Shown here piece after piece: positions 52,192 to 60,713 of a stretch of 64,000 nt of DNA. Each line of letters opens with the position of its first letter. The first letter of the stretch is position 1. The notes below the pieces were generated by a model. It was not told the origin of the DNA, did not search any database, and was given only the letters and a program-made list of their open reading frames with translations. The position numbers and the translations under genes were made by a program. Location of the stretch: contig OZ243953.1 in the NCBI GenBank assembly GCA_965214475.1, positions 3,038,001 through 3,102,000 on the forward strand, written 5' to 3'. This DNA is from SIRX01 sp965214475. Lineage in GTDB: Bacteria; Actinomycetota; Rubrobacteria; Rubrobacterales; Rubrobacteraceae.

Positions 52192-52854
52192 ATGAGCACT
52201 ACGTTGCTAATCATAATCATAGTGGCGGTCGTCGTCATAATCGCAATCATCGCCGCTATCGCCATATTCTCTGGCGGTAGCAGCGGAGATGATGAAGAGA
52301 ATGGTAACGGCGAGCAGGAACGTGAGAACCGCCGGGAAGAGGCCCGCAAAGAGTTCGGACAAGAATACGACCGAACGGCCGAAGAGCGCGGCTCGGAGGA
52401 CGAGGCAGCGGATGAGTTGAAGGATCGTCGCGAAGAGGTAGATTGGGACACCGAAAAGCTCTCCGACGAGAGCCGTGGACGCTACGAGGAAAAGTGGGAA
52501 GAGGTCGAGCGGGTCTTCGTGGACAACCCCGACCGCTCCATCGAGATGGCCGACCGTACTGTCTCGGATATTCTGGAGGAGCGAAACTTCGTGAAGGAAG
52601 CCTCTCAGGACGACAGGGAAACAGAGAAGCGGCTGGCCGTCGCCCATCCGGACATCGCAGACGATTACCGGGAAGCCCGGAAGATGCGCGCCGAGGTGGT
52701 GGACCGCACGAGCGGAGGACGCGATGCGGGACGTGACTCAGACGAGAATGAAGACTCCGACGACGACAACGGCTCCAACGACGACAACACGGAAAACCTT
52801 CGTCAAGCCCTCCGCAAGTACCGCTCTGTCTACAAAAAGCTCATAGAGAGCTAA
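52192..52854 (+). CDS. membrane-anchored acidic helical protein, unknown
   Basis: 220 residues from ATG 52192 after GGGAGG. One N-terminal helix (about 3-25, IIIVAVVVIIAIIAAIAIF) anchors a long charged cytoplasmic or extracellular region, largely helical and acidic: EERGSEDEAADELKDRREEVDW and a tail rich in D, E and N (DENEDSDDDNGSNDDN). The middle (RYEEKWEEVERVFVDNPDRSIEMAD) resembles the coiled stretch of secreted stress proteins in Rubrobacter-like genomes. No family certain. Confidence 0.55.
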   Translation: MSTTLLIIIIVAVVVIIAIIAAIAIFSGGSSGDDEENGNGEQERENRREEARKEFGQEYDRTAEERGSEDEAADELKDRREEVDWDTEKLSDESRGRYEEKWEEVERVFVDNPDRSIEMADRTVSDILEERNFVKEASQDDRETEKRLAVAHPDIADDYREARKMRAEVVDRTSGGRDAGRDSDENEDSDDDNGSNDDNTENLRQALRKYRSVYKKLIES

Positions 52855-53210
52855 GGAGCAAGGACAAATTGAATATCCTTGCTATCTTCGGACGCTTATA
52901 CAAAAATAAGGGCAATTGAGAAGCGAACGGAAATACCGGCCAGGATGGACGGCGAGGAGATCAAGCTGCTCGCCAATCTCTCAAAGTGAGAGCGCAAGAT
53001 TCTGCTAGATGGGAGCATCTTGCGCTAGCTTCGCGCCGAGCAAGAGTCTTAGCCGGCCTCGGGCGGGCACGAGCCTGAGAGCGCCGAGTCGTGAAATGAT
53101 CCTAACCACTTTGTGCTTCGCCTTTCCACAATACGATTGTGTGTGGAAAGTGAGATGATCGTAAAGAAGCGCACACGCGTATAACTGATCAGACGACAAG
53201 GAGGAGCACT
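52855..53210. other. gene-free gap with two dyads and a coding-like end
   Basis: AGCGCAAGAT (52991-53000) pairs perfectly with ATCTTGCGCT (53017-53026). CTTTCCACA and TGTGGAAAG (53122-53150) form another dyad. A frame ending at 52989 reads KRTEIPARMDGEEIKLLANLSK in pieces (52918-52989), which looks like the C-terminal end of a lost gene. The terminal dyad lies in the presumed promoter of the TerB-like operon. Confidence 0.35.
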
Positions 53211-54284
53211 GTGGATCGGTTTATCGAGGATTGGGACAAGAAGGCGAAAGAAGTAGTTGATGGAGCTGGGTCGGAACTCAACGACTTATGGGACAAAGCC
53301 CGAGCGTCGATCAAAGGGGAAGCATCGCCAGATGCAACCAAGACCGTCACCCTTGAGGCGAGATCAGAGGAGGTGAAGGTGCTCTACGCTCGGGTGCTGG
53401 CAGCCCAGTGTCTAATCGACAGGAGGCTTGACCCGCGGGAGGTCGAATATCTCTACGTGTTTATGTCCCGCGTGGGCCTGGGTCGCGATTCACGCGAAGA
53501 AGTTAGGCGATCATTGGACGCAGGGGAGGTCCGCTCTCAGGATCTGGTACATATGGTCGAGAGAGTGGTCTCCGAAGTTCCAGATAACAAAGAAGAGATT
53601 TCGTTCTCCCTGGTTAAAGACATGATGCAGGTCTCGCGGGCAGACGGGGCCGTGCTGCCCACGGAAGTAGAAAGCGTAAGGGCAGTAGCGAAAGCTCGGT
53701 TCGGGGAGAGAACTGAGCAAATCATCGATCTCGCCGAGAAGACCGTGAAGCACGAAGAAGATCTCGTCAAGGGCGACGTGGATGTGAGCGAGCTCGAAAG
53801 GCACAGTAAAGAGATAGCGTCGGTGGCTGCGGCAGCGAGCGTTCCCATAACGGCCCTGTTCTTCAGCGGCAGTGTAGTTGGCATGAGTGCAGCGGGTATC
53901 ACATCTGGTCTGGCGGCACTGGGTCTGGGTGGTGTCCTGGGACTGAGCGCGATGGTCACTGGGATAGGCACCGTGGTGGTCTTGGGAGTGGCAGGATACA
54001 CAGCCTCGAAATGGCTTCTAGGCGGCAAGGAGAGAGAACTCGCGAAACAGCGGGAAAGCATGATCCAGGAGGTCATCAAACGACACCAGGGTGCGATAGA
54101 GAATCTGACTGAGGACGTGACCAGCATCGGATTGAAGCTGGCGGAGTACGTCTCTAAGTCCGACCAGAATGAGGCCAGATTAGAGCGCCTGAAGGACAAC
54201 CTGCGGATGTTCAACGCTGCCTTGGCTGAGCTTCAACGAGAGAAGGGTGACCTGGAAGCAAGGAGCGGGCAGCATGCAGTCTGA
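53211..54284 (+). CDS. TerB-like domain protein with glycine-rich membrane segment and coiled coil
   Basis: 357 residues from GTG 53211, after AAGGAGGAG. Residues about 55-167 resemble a TerB fold: the paired LIDRRLDPREVEYL and VSRADGAVLPTEVES segments match TerB's two acidic D-G-x-x-x-x-E motifs. Residues 203-270 are hydrophobic and glycine-rich (SVVGMSAAGITSGLAALGLG and on), likely two to three membrane passes. Residues 273-350 form a predicted coiled coil (KERELAKQRESMIQEVIKRH). It overlaps the next gene by 11 bases, so the two are a unit. I do not recognise this combination as a named system. Tellurite or phage-stress roles are known for other TerB proteins; here nothing is proven. Confidence 0.6.
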   Translation: MDRFIEDWDKKAKEVVDGAGSELNDLWDKARASIKGEASPDATKTVTLEARSEEVKVLYARVLAAQCLIDRRLDPREVEYLYVFMSRVGLGRDSREEVRRSLDAGEVRSQDLVHMVERVVSEVPDNKEEISFSLVKDMMQVSRADGAVLPTEVESVRAVAKARFGERTEQIIDLAEKTVKHEEDLVKGDVDVSELERHSKEIASVAAAASVPITALFFSGSVVGMSAAGITSGLAALGLGGVLGLSAMVTGIGTVVVLGVAGYTASKWLLGGKERELAKQRESMIQEVIKRHQGAIENLTEDVTSIGLKLAEYVSKSDQNEARLERLKDNLRMFNAALAELQREKGDLEARSGQHAV

Positions 54285-55635
54285 ACCTTTCGCGGAGGTT
54301 GCAGCCTACCAGAGGCTCCGGCTCCGGGAGATCAGGGACCTCTACGAGGAGTTGGACCTGGGTCTGGAGCACTACCTGAGCGTCGAGCGCGATATCTCGA
54401 CGGGAATCGGTTCTCTGGACAGGGAGTTCGCCGAGAGTAGAAAAGTCCTACTCTCTTTGGGCGCAGGTCTGCACAGGCCGGAGACTGCCATCGACCCCGG
54501 AGTCCCGGCTACTCCCGCGTTGCCGGGGCATTGGGAAGTCGACCCCGGGCGACCCGACGACTTCCGAGACTTGGTGAGTCGAGCAAAAATCCATTTGGCG
54601 GAGGCGGGTGTGGACCCGAACAGAGACCCACTGCTCCAGGTGCTTGGATCTTCCGAGGTCGCCGAGATCGAGAAGCTTTACAAGAGCGAGTTCGGGGACA
54701 TAGGCTGGGATGAGTCCGACTATCTGGTCGTGATCCTTGCGGGATTCGTCGCCACCTTGCTGGACGTTATCCTGGTCAGGATCCCGATGGACGGCGCCTT
54801 CCTGGGAAAGATGCAGAGAGGTTCTCCTCTTACCAAGTGGCTCAGGGAGAACTCGGAGTCCGTCCACCGAGACTATCTTAGACACCTCGAAAAGAAATCG
54901 AAAGTCCCTTATGACCTGTCGATAGGGGATGTCGTGGATGGTTTGCGGCCCAAGGTACACAGGCTAATGAGTCCTGGACACGACCCCGTTCTCGGATTTA
55001 TCTTCGGGGTCATCGACATCATGGGCGCGACGGGGACGTACATAGATAAGAATGGCGACCTGCGCCGACTCGCGACTTCAATGAGTCAGGAAGACTTGAC
55101 GGTTGCCTTACTAAAGGTTTTCCTACACCTGCTCTCAGATGTAGGCACGAGCGCCGGCATCCAGCCGCCGTTCCTCACCCTGCTACAGCTCGTCAAGGCG
55201 AAGTCGCCCTTCGTCCTGGGTCCGTCAGGTGAGGAGGTCTCTTGGACTAATGTTGCCCGGTACATGTACACTCACGGCTACGATTTGAGGCACTTCGCCA
55301 CGATGGGCATAGTCCCTGCCTCCGTGGAGATGATCGTTCGTGGGTGGTGGCTATGCAAGAGCTTCGAGAGCGGCGACAAACCAGAACTTGCGAACGCGAA
55401 GCTGACCTCAATGCTGCTGCTGGCCCACTCGATAGCCGCTTCTGGCAATATGCTCAAGACAGGAGCAATCTTTGGCATGAACCCGCTCGCACTCAACTGG
55501 GCGCAGATGCTGACTCTATTTCCCGTGATGATGTCTTGGGTGAAAGAGAGCCTGAAGCGGGAGCAAGCGATAAGAAGCGCTTTGGATGCAGAATGGGTGA
55601 GCCTGTACAAAGCTAACGTGGAGCAGACCACCTGA
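54274..55635 (+). CDS. polytopic membrane protein partner of the TerB-like protein, unknown
   Basis: 453 residues from ATG 54274, behind AAGGAG; overlaps the TerB-like gene by 11 bases. Residues 12-60 are coiled (LREIRDLYEELDLGLEHYL). Helices at about 149-170, 236-258, 275-295, 340-362, 376-398 and 402-424. Conspicuous motifs: GHDPVLGFIFGVIDIMGATGTYIDKNG and ARYMYTHGYDLRHFATMGIVP, then AHSIAASGN. I recall similar motifs in hypothetical proteins of accessory regions but cannot name the family. A conserved membrane effector or sensor is a reasonable guess only. Hand count 31/60 G+C at 54841-54900, slightly below flanks. Confidence 0.6.
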   Translation: MQSEPFAEVAAYQRLRLREIRDLYEELDLGLEHYLSVERDISTGIGSLDREFAESRKVLLSLGAGLHRPETAIDPGVPATPALPGHWEVDPGRPDDFRDLVSRAKIHLAEAGVDPNRDPLLQVLGSSEVAEIEKLYKSEFGDIGWDESDYLVVILAGFVATLLDVILVRIPMDGAFLGKMQRGSPLTKWLRENSESVHRDYLRHLEKKSKVPYDLSIGDVVDGLRPKVHRLMSPGHDPVLGFIFGVIDIMGATGTYIDKNGDLRRLATSMSQEDLTVALLKVFLHLLSDVGTSAGIQPPFLTLLQLVKAKSPFVLGPSGEEVSWTNVARYMYTHGYDLRHFATMGIVPASVEMIVRGWWLCKSFESGDKPELANAKLTSMLLLAHSIAASGNMLKTGAIFGMNPLALNWAQMLTLFPVMMSWVKESLKREQAIRSALDAEWVSLYKANVEQTT

Positions 55636-55658
55636 GGTTTGTTGCTCCATCAAGGCGG

Positions 55659-56156
55659 TTAGGTCTTCTGTTCCTGCTGCTTCCCGGCGGGCTGCTCTGG
55701 CGTGAGGCTGCTGACCAGTAAGACAAAAACTCCTACGACTATTGCGGTATCGGCGGCGTTGAAGATGGGCCACTGTTCGAGGGGCCAGAACTGGAGGTCC
55801 ATATAATCGGTCACCTCTCCGGCCGTGAGCCGGTCGAAGAGGTTGCCGGCTGCCCCGCCAAGGATCAGGCCGCATCCCAAGACCGTTAGCCGGGAGGGGG
55901 GGCCGGCGAGCAGCATCCAGAGCACCGCCGCAACGGCCACGAAGCTACCGATCACCAACACGAGTTGGCTGCCGTTTAGGATGCCGAAGGCTCCTCCGGG
56001 GTTCTTTATGTAGGTGAACCACAGAACGCCATCGAGCACCCTCACGCTCTCCCCAATATACAAAGAGCCTTCTACGAGCCGTTTGGAGGCTTGGTCCACT
56101 ACGAAGACGAGAAGTGCGAGCGCGAGGGCGACGAACAACCCGATGCTGCGGCTCAT
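55659..56156 (-). CDS. lspA: lipoprotein signal peptidase (signal peptidase II)
   Basis: 165 residues from ATG 56156. Four helices; VVDQASKRLV near the start, KNPGGAFGIL, and the aspartic active-site motifs GGAAGNLFDRL (first Asp) and FNAADTAIVVG (second Asp). It cleaves lipoprotein signals such as that of Ggt in this window. No rluD follows, unlike many genomes. Convergent with the TerB operon. Confidence 0.95.
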   Translation of the reverse strand: MSRSIGLFVALALALLVFVVDQASKRLVEGSLYIGESVRVLDGVLWFTYIKNPGGAFGILNGSQLVLVIGSFVAVAAVLWMLLAGPPSRLTVLGCGLILGGAAGNLFDRLTAGEVTDYMDLQFWPLEQWPIFNAADTAIVVGVFVLLVSSLTPEQPAGKQQEQKT

Positions 56157-56214
56157 GCCTCACGCACTATGCTCGGCCGGCCGGTAAAAGTAGGACTTCC
56201 AGTAGGGATCGCTC

Positions 56215-56817
56215 TCACACTACATCCCTGGCTTCAGTTGATTTGCCCGCCTTTTGCAGGGCCAGCTCGTTCGACGCCTGCATCATGTATGTTAGCGCCA
56301 TGCCCGTGAGGGCAGCGAAGGCCAGGCCTCCGAAAGACTCGAAGACAGCGTAGCCTAGCTGGACGTTTGTTCCGATATTCACCGTAATTAGCCAGCCGAG
56401 CGGCCAGGCCAACGCCACGGCTGGCGGCCATAAGATAGCCCGCTGTACATATTCCTGAAGCAGGGCGAACTGGACCATTCCCACCGTGGCCCCCGCTATC
56501 ACGCCGAGTACCAAGAGGTCGCCTGTCTGTGTTCCGCCGCCGTTCAATAAAATCCCTATGGTGTTGCCCAGTGCCAGTCCGACGATGGTAGAGACCAGCC
56601 ATCCCACAGTCATGCCGACGTGACGCCGGAGTATGATCAACTGGGCTAAACCGATCACCACGCCTGCCGTGGCCCCGCCCAGTGCGGCGGAGACTGGATC
56701 CTTCATCGGGCCTGCGAACGCGAGTGCCATTATGCCCCCGATCGGGAAGCTCACAAAAATGAGCATCCACTCGGCGAACATGCGACGGATATTAATTTGT
56801 GGCGTCTTATCTTCCAA
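56215..56817 (-). CDS. polytopic membrane protein, unknown
   Basis: 200 residues from TTG 56817, after AAGGAGGA. Six helices with small residues; glycine-rich stretch ALGGATAGVVIGLAQLIILRR. No family recognised with certainty. Located upstream of lspA on the same strand with 58 bases between. Confidence 0.6.
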   Translation of the reverse strand: MEDKTPQINIRRMFAEWMLIFVSFPIGGIMALAFAGPMKDPVSAALGGATAGVVIGLAQLIILRRHVGMTVGWLVSTIVGLALGNTIGILLNGGGTQTGDLLVLGVIAGATVGMVQFALLQEYVQRAILWPPAVALAWPLGWLITVNIGTNVQLGYAVFESFGGLAFAALTGMALTYMMQASNELALQKAGKSTEARDVV

Positions 56818-56848
56818 CTAAGCTTTCCTCCTTCGGAAACGTGCTCGC

Positions 56849-57493
56849 TCAAGAACCTGCCGGAACCCTCGCTATGCCTTGCACGTGGGGTACAAAGCTC
56901 GATAGTGGAACCGGCGGATCAAAGCGCTCGAAATTTTCCAGTCGAAAGCCCGCCGCCTCGATAGCGGCCACCGTGTCGCGGTTCGGATGGCATCCGGCGA
57001 ACAGCCGCCGCCATAGAGGTTCGATCCGGTCCTGCCAACGCGCAACTCTCCCCGAGCCACGAACATGCTCCATAAAGATGAGCGCCCCTTCGGGGCGCAG
57101 TACGCGCTGGATCTCCGCCAGCGCCGCCCGCTGGTCTGGTACCGTACACAGCACCAACGTCGAGACTACCGCATCGAAGCTGTCGTCACCAAAAGGCAAC
57201 TTTTGGGCCCCGGCATCTGAAACCTCAACCGGAACCTGGGCCTGTGCAAGCTTGGAAAGCAGCTTTTCACGCATAAAAGGATCTGGCTCGGTGACGACAA
57301 CGCGTTCGGCGGAGCGATAGTGGGGCAGGTTAGCCCCAGTCCCACCACCGATCTCCAATACCTCTCCGTGAACCTCGGACAGCAACCGGGAGCGACGCTC
57401 GCCTTGCCATCCCTTCTCGGCGACCGCGTTTAGCCGGTCGTAGAAGGCGGCAAAGAGACGGTGTCCCTCTGGTTTTCTCCAAAAACTCACCAT
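56849..57493 (-). CDS. class I SAM-dependent methyltransferase
   Basis: 214 residues. The SAM motif I VLEIGGGTGANLPHY, motif II VTEPDPFMREKL, motif III LPFGDDSFDAVVSTLVLCTV and post-motif LRPEGALIFMEHVRG are all visible. Closest in form to UbiE/phospholipid methyltransferase-type enzymes (YDRLNAVAEKGWQGERRSRLL at the start). The substrate is not known; a lipid or small molecule is likely. 31 bases upstream of the membrane gene at 56215-56817. Confidence 0.85.
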   Translation of the reverse strand: MVSFWRKPEGHRLFAAFYDRLNAVAEKGWQGERRSRLLSEVHGEVLEIGGGTGANLPHYRSAERVVVTEPDPFMREKLLSKLAQAQVPVEVSDAGAQKLPFGDDSFDAVVSTLVLCTVPDQRAALAEIQRVLRPEGALIFMEHVRGSGRVARWQDRIEPLWRRLFAGCHPNRDTVAAIEAAGFRLENFERFDPPVPLSSFVPHVQGIARVPAGS

Positions 57494-57624
57494 CGTGACG
57501 ATTGTAGAACAAACTCGGTTGGTTCTGGGGGACCACGCGAATTACGCCTCCGGACCGATGGCGAAGAGCGGTCCGCGAAATAAGCTTTTCGTGTAAGCCA
57601 AAAAGCGAAGAAAAGGAGTGGATA

Positions 57625-58059
57625 GTGCAGACAGAACAGCAAAACTATGGTGTGGCGGAGGGCTCCGTTACGGAAGGTCCGACGATGGAGACAGAAACTC
57701 GGGATGAGCGGACGTGGTCCGTACTCTCTCACCTGAGCATCTTCCTGAACCTGGTGACGGGATTTCTCGGGCCGGTGGCGTCCTTTGTCGTCTGGCTCTT
57801 CTACCGGGATCGCTCGCAGAAGGTCGCCTTCCAGGCGCTCCAGTCGGCGATCTACCAGGGAGCCTGGCTCGTCATACTGGCCGCCGGATGGACTATAACC
57901 GGGCTACTCACGTTCATCCTGATCGGCTTCCTCCTGATCCCGGGTATGGCGGTTATCTCCGTATTCCCCTTCCTGCACAGCGCCTACGCGGCGTACAAAG
58001 TGAGCCAGGGTGAAGACTACCGATACCCATTCATCGCGGACTTTATCGAGAGCCGCTAA
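57625..58059 (+). CDS. DUF4870 membrane protein
   Basis: 144 residues from GTG 57625 after AAAAGGAG. After an acidic ~30-residue N-terminus come three helices with the family motifs LSHLSIFLNLVTGFLGPVASFVVWLFYRDRS, FQALQSAIYQ and a conserved end FPFLHSAYAAYKVSQGEDYRYPF. Widespread but of unknown function. Followed by a terminator. Confidence 0.85.
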   Translation: MQTEQQNYGVAEGSVTEGPTMETETRDERTWSVLSHLSIFLNLVTGFLGPVASFVVWLFYRDRSQKVAFQALQSAIYQGAWLVILAAGWTITGLLTFILIGFLLIPGMAVISVFPFLHSAYAAYKVSQGEDYRYPFIADFIESR

Positions 58060-58077
58060 CAGAACCCACCGACGTGG

Positions 58078-58109
58078 AGCCCCGGTCCCTACGGCCGGGG
58101 CTTTCTTCT
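58078..58109 (+). terminator. rho-independent terminator of the DUF4870 gene
   Basis: AGCCCCGG - TCCCTACGG - CCGGGGCT is a perfect 8-base stem followed by TTCTTCT. Confidence 0.8.
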
Positions 58110-58147
58110 ACTTTAGAATGTATGAACAGTATGGAGACTAGAGGTTT

Positions 58148-58735
58148 ATGCTGAACTATCCGTTGGAACTCAGGTTCAAGATCGCGACCATCGGCACCCG
58201 GGTAAGCGTTGATGACGCGACGGGCCGCTTGGTAGCTTACGTCAGGAAAAAGAAATTCAAGCTCAAGGAAGACATAGGAGTGTATGCCGACGAGAACCAG
58301 CGAAAGTTACTCTTCCGCATAAAGGCCGACCGGGTACTGGATTTTGGCGCAAGCTACTCTGTAGTTGACTCCAACGGCAAGCCTCTGGGCGCCGTTCGCC
58401 AGGAAGGTGTACGCTCAATGTGGAAGAGTTCCTACGTGCTCTCCGGCTCCGGTGGGGGAAACGTCGGTCTCATTCACGAAGAGAACCCTTGGATCAAGGT
58501 GGCCGACGGCCTGATGGAGTCCATACCCTCCGGTGGCGCTCTGGGGGGACTCTTCCTAAATCCGTCCTACCTGGCGGAACTCGACGGTCGTGTAGTCCTG
58601 CGTCTGAAGAAAGAACGGTCGGTCTTCGAGGGTAAATTCACCGTCGAGAGGCTCGGAGATTTCTCCAAAGAAGAGGAAGAGCTACTGCTCGCCAGCCTCA
58701 TCATGATGGTCCTGCTTGAACGAGATCGTGGGTAG
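58148..58735 (+). CDS. LURP-one-related (Tubby-like) family protein
   Basis: 195 residues from ATG 58148. The LURP-one/scramblase-like beta-barrel is recognised from YPLELRFKIATIGTRVSVDD, KLKEDIGVYADENQRKLLFRIKADRVLDFGASYSVVDSNGKPLGAVRQEG and the C-terminal helix LLLASLIMMVLLE that sits in the barrel. These proteins may bind lipids or nucleic acids; bacterial roles are unknown. Convergent with tetR. Confidence 0.75.
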   Translation: MLNYPLELRFKIATIGTRVSVDDATGRLVAYVRKKKFKLKEDIGVYADENQRKLLFRIKADRVLDFGASYSVVDSNGKPLGAVRQEGVRSMWKSSYVLSGSGGGNVGLIHEENPWIKVADGLMESIPSGGALGGLFLNPSYLAELDGRVVLRLKKERSVFEGKFTVERLGDFSKEEEELLLASLIMMVLLERDRG

Positions 58736-58756
58736 TCGGCAAGATAGGCCATTTAT

Positions 58757-59347
58757 CTAAGGGTCGCGAATTATACGACCCAAATGCGAGTCCAAAGCAC
58801 TTAGCATCTGATCCTCGTCCAGCCTACCCATGAGTCCGTGGACGGCTAATCCATCCACGAGCGCGTGTAAGTTGGCTGTTTCTACCTCGGGGTCCAGACT
58901 GGAAACTAGCCACCCGCCTTCGCGCATATGATGCACGACGCGGCTGCACAGCTCTCGTACTCCGTCGAAGACCACTCCATATTCTTCGGCGATCCGTGGG
59001 TCTACGAGGCTCCGCGCCGCAAACGCGAACCATAAGGCGCCTTCCGTACGGCGTTCCTCGTCTAACGGCAGCACCTCGCATAGTACAGCTCGGACTGCTT
59101 CTCGCGGGGTGCTACTGTAGTGCCTATTCTCGAAACGCCTTCTCACACGCTCCTCTAAAAGCTGCGTAGCCGAGGCGAGCAAATCCTCTTTTGTCCCAAC
59201 ATAATGCCTCAAAGCGCCTGTAGACCATCCCGCCTCCGCCGCGACGTTGCGCACCGAAACCCCCTCTACACCGTCGTGCAGGATCACCCGCCAAACTGCT
59301 TCTGCCAACTCTCGCCGGCGCTCCTCATGGTCCACGATCTTCGGCAT
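58757..59347 (-). CDS. TetR-family regulator
   Basis: 196 residues from ATG 59347. N-terminal HTH (RRRELAEAVWRVILHDGVEGVSVRNVAAEAGWSTGALRHYVGTKEDLL) and a helical ligand domain of ordinary length. A TATAAT on the minus strand (59354-59359) lies six bases before the ATG, so translation is probably leaderless. It diverges from the 59424 gene, and a 22-base operator (59355-59376) sits over both promoters. It probably represses both itself and the exporter operon. Confidence 0.88.
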   Translation of the reverse strand: MPKIVDHEERRRELAEAVWRVILHDGVEGVSVRNVAAEAGWSTGALRHYVGTKEDLLASATQLLEERVRRRFENRHYSSTPREAVRAVLCEVLPLDEERRTEGALWFAFAARSLVDPRIAEEYGVVFDGVRELCSRVVHHMREGGWLVSSLDPEVETANLHALVDGLAVHGLMGRLDEDQMLSALDSHLGRIIRDP

Positions 59348-59348
59348 G

Positions 59349-59377
59349 TTGTCATTATAGCACGAACGTGTTATAAA
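59349..59377. promoter_or_regulatory. divergent promoter with TetR operator
   Basis: Plus strand: TTGTCA (59349-59354), 17-base spacer, TATAAA (59372-59377). The near-perfect dyad TTATAGCACGAACGTGTTATAA (59355-59376) fills the spacer, with a mismatch at position 6 and at the central pair. The minus-strand TATAAT of tetR overlaps its left end. Confidence 0.8.
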
Positions 59378-59423
59378 ATGCCCGCTGATTTAATACGGTC
59401 GTGTAAAAAAGGAGGCTACGACC

Positions 59424-59936
59424 ATGCCGAACAGGTACAGCACTACCCGAGGAGGGCACGACATCGAGGTCGAGGTGGACAACTCGCTCATCCTGGTTAC
59501 CCGCGTGCGGTTGTTCGTCGATGGGTTCTCTGCTGACGAACGGTATGCGGTTTGGGGCGAGGTACGTTTGCACGGCGAGCTTCGCGACGGAGAGAGTGTC
59601 CGGCCGTTGACGGTCGAGGTCGGTGCAGGGATTTTCGGGGACACGACCCGCTGCGTCGTCGTAGAGGGCCAGGCGGAATATTCCCTGGTCGAATCCCGAG
59701 GGCGTCTCACGACGCCGGTGAGTAAGGACCGCGAGTTGCTGGAGGCTATGCGGGAGAATGGTGGTCGAACAACGCCTACCGAGGTGGCGATGGCGACTTC
59801 GTTGTCGGTGAGGAAGGCGGAGGAGTTGCTCTCGGAGTTGGCTGGTGGAGGGCATCTGACAGTGGAACGAGAGGGCGGAGCGCTAGTCTACGCGCTGCCG
59901 AGTAGTTCGGGTGAAAGGGAGCTCGAAGGGTTGTGA
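59424..59936 (+). CDS. two-domain protein with C-terminal winged-helix-like region
   Basis: 170 residues from ATG 59424 behind AAAAAAGGAGG. The N-terminal half is beta-rich (EVEVDNSLILVTRVRLFVDGF). The C-terminal half (ELLEAMRENGGRTTPTEVAMATSLSVRKAEELLSELAGGGHLTVER) looks like a winged helix. Its TGA overlaps the GTG of the exporter gene (GTGA). It may regulate or modulate that exporter; no family recognised. Confidence 0.65.
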   Translation: MPNRYSTTRGGHDIEVEVDNSLILVTRVRLFVDGFSADERYAVWGEVRLHGELRDGESVRPLTVEVGAGIFGDTTRCVVVEGQAEYSLVESRGRLTTPVSKDRELLEAMRENGGRTTPTEVAMATSLSVRKAEELLSELAGGGHLTVEREGGALVYALPSSSGERELEGL

Positions 59937-60628
59937 CCGCGCTGTTACTGTCTCTGTTCGGGCTGGCGGTGCTTGACAGCCTCAACCCATCCGCTTTGGC
60001 GGTGACGATCTACTTGCTGCTCTCGGGAGGACCGTTCGCTGGTAAAGTGCTGATCTACTTGTTCGCGGTCTTCTCCTCGTATCTTTCTCTAGGTGTTCTC
60101 ATAATGCTGGGTTTTGGTCCCGTAGCAGGATACCTGGAGAGTCCGGCGGCGTATGCTGTGCAAGGTGTGATAGGGTCAGCGCTGCTCGGCTACGCGTTGT
60201 TAGCGCCCGATAAGCCTCGTAACGAAAAGAAAGCCGTGCGTCGGCCAAGCTCTCGGGGCTTCGGCGCCATGTTTGTGCTCGGGGTTACCGTCACGGTTGT
60301 CGAGTTCTCGACCGCGTTTCCGTATTTCGGCGCTATCGCCTTAATGACGAACGCCGGGCTGCCGGTGATGGAGTGGCTACCGATTCTCGTCGCGTACAAC
60401 TGTATCTTCGTGTTGCCGCCGCTCTTATTGCTTGCGAGTTACTCGGTGTTCGGAGAGCGTATGAAATCTGTTTTCGAGAGACTCCAGGAGCGATTCACGG
60501 GTGGAGGGCGAGAGACAATGCTCTGGGTCATGGGTATAGTGAGTTTCTTCTTGTTGGCGGACAGCCTGGCGTTCTTCGAGTTTTTCGGTTTGGTGGATGT
60601 ACCTGGCGGTGTGCGGGGATCGGGGTGA
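59933..60628 (+). CDS. GAP-family (Sap-like) membrane transporter
   Basis: 231 residues from GTG 59933, coupled to the upstream gene. Six helices, with LLSLFGLAVLDSLNPSALAVTIYLLLSGG at the start, the typical entry of the GAP/LysE-like family of actinobacteria, then KVLIYLFAVFSSYLSLGVLIMLGFG. GAP proteins help export glycolipids or small molecules in mycobacteria; substrate here is unknown. Under likely TetR control. Confidence 0.75.
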   Translation: MTALLLSLFGLAVLDSLNPSALAVTIYLLLSGGPFAGKVLIYLFAVFSSYLSLGVLIMLGFGPVAGYLESPAAYAVQGVIGSALLGYALLAPDKPRNEKKAVRRPSSRGFGAMFVLGVTVTVVEFSTAFPYFGAIALMTNAGLPVMEWLPILVAYNCIFVLPPLLLLASYSVFGERMKSVFERLQERFTGGGRETMLWVMGIVSFFLLADSLAFFEFFGLVDVPGGVRGSG

Positions 60629-60675
60629 TAGTGTTCTCGGGTTCTGTGAGTTCGCAAATTTTTCTCTATTTACTC

Positions 60676-60706
60676 TTGAACCTAACGTAGGGTGAGGACT
60701 TATTCT
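60676..60706 (+). promoter_or_regulatory. MerR/TipA-type promoter
   Basis: TTGAAC (60676-60681), 19-base spacer, TATTCT (60701-60706). The spacer holds CCTAAC-GTAGG-GTGAGG, a dyad with one mismatch. ATG 60714 lies seven bases on, so the transcript is probably leaderless. Confidence 0.7.
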
Positions 60707-60713
60707 TTTGTTT

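Noticed and set aside
54247..54273. Earlier start for the second gene of the TerB-like pair
   Set aside because: No ribosome site before 54247, while ATG 54274 follows AAGGAG.
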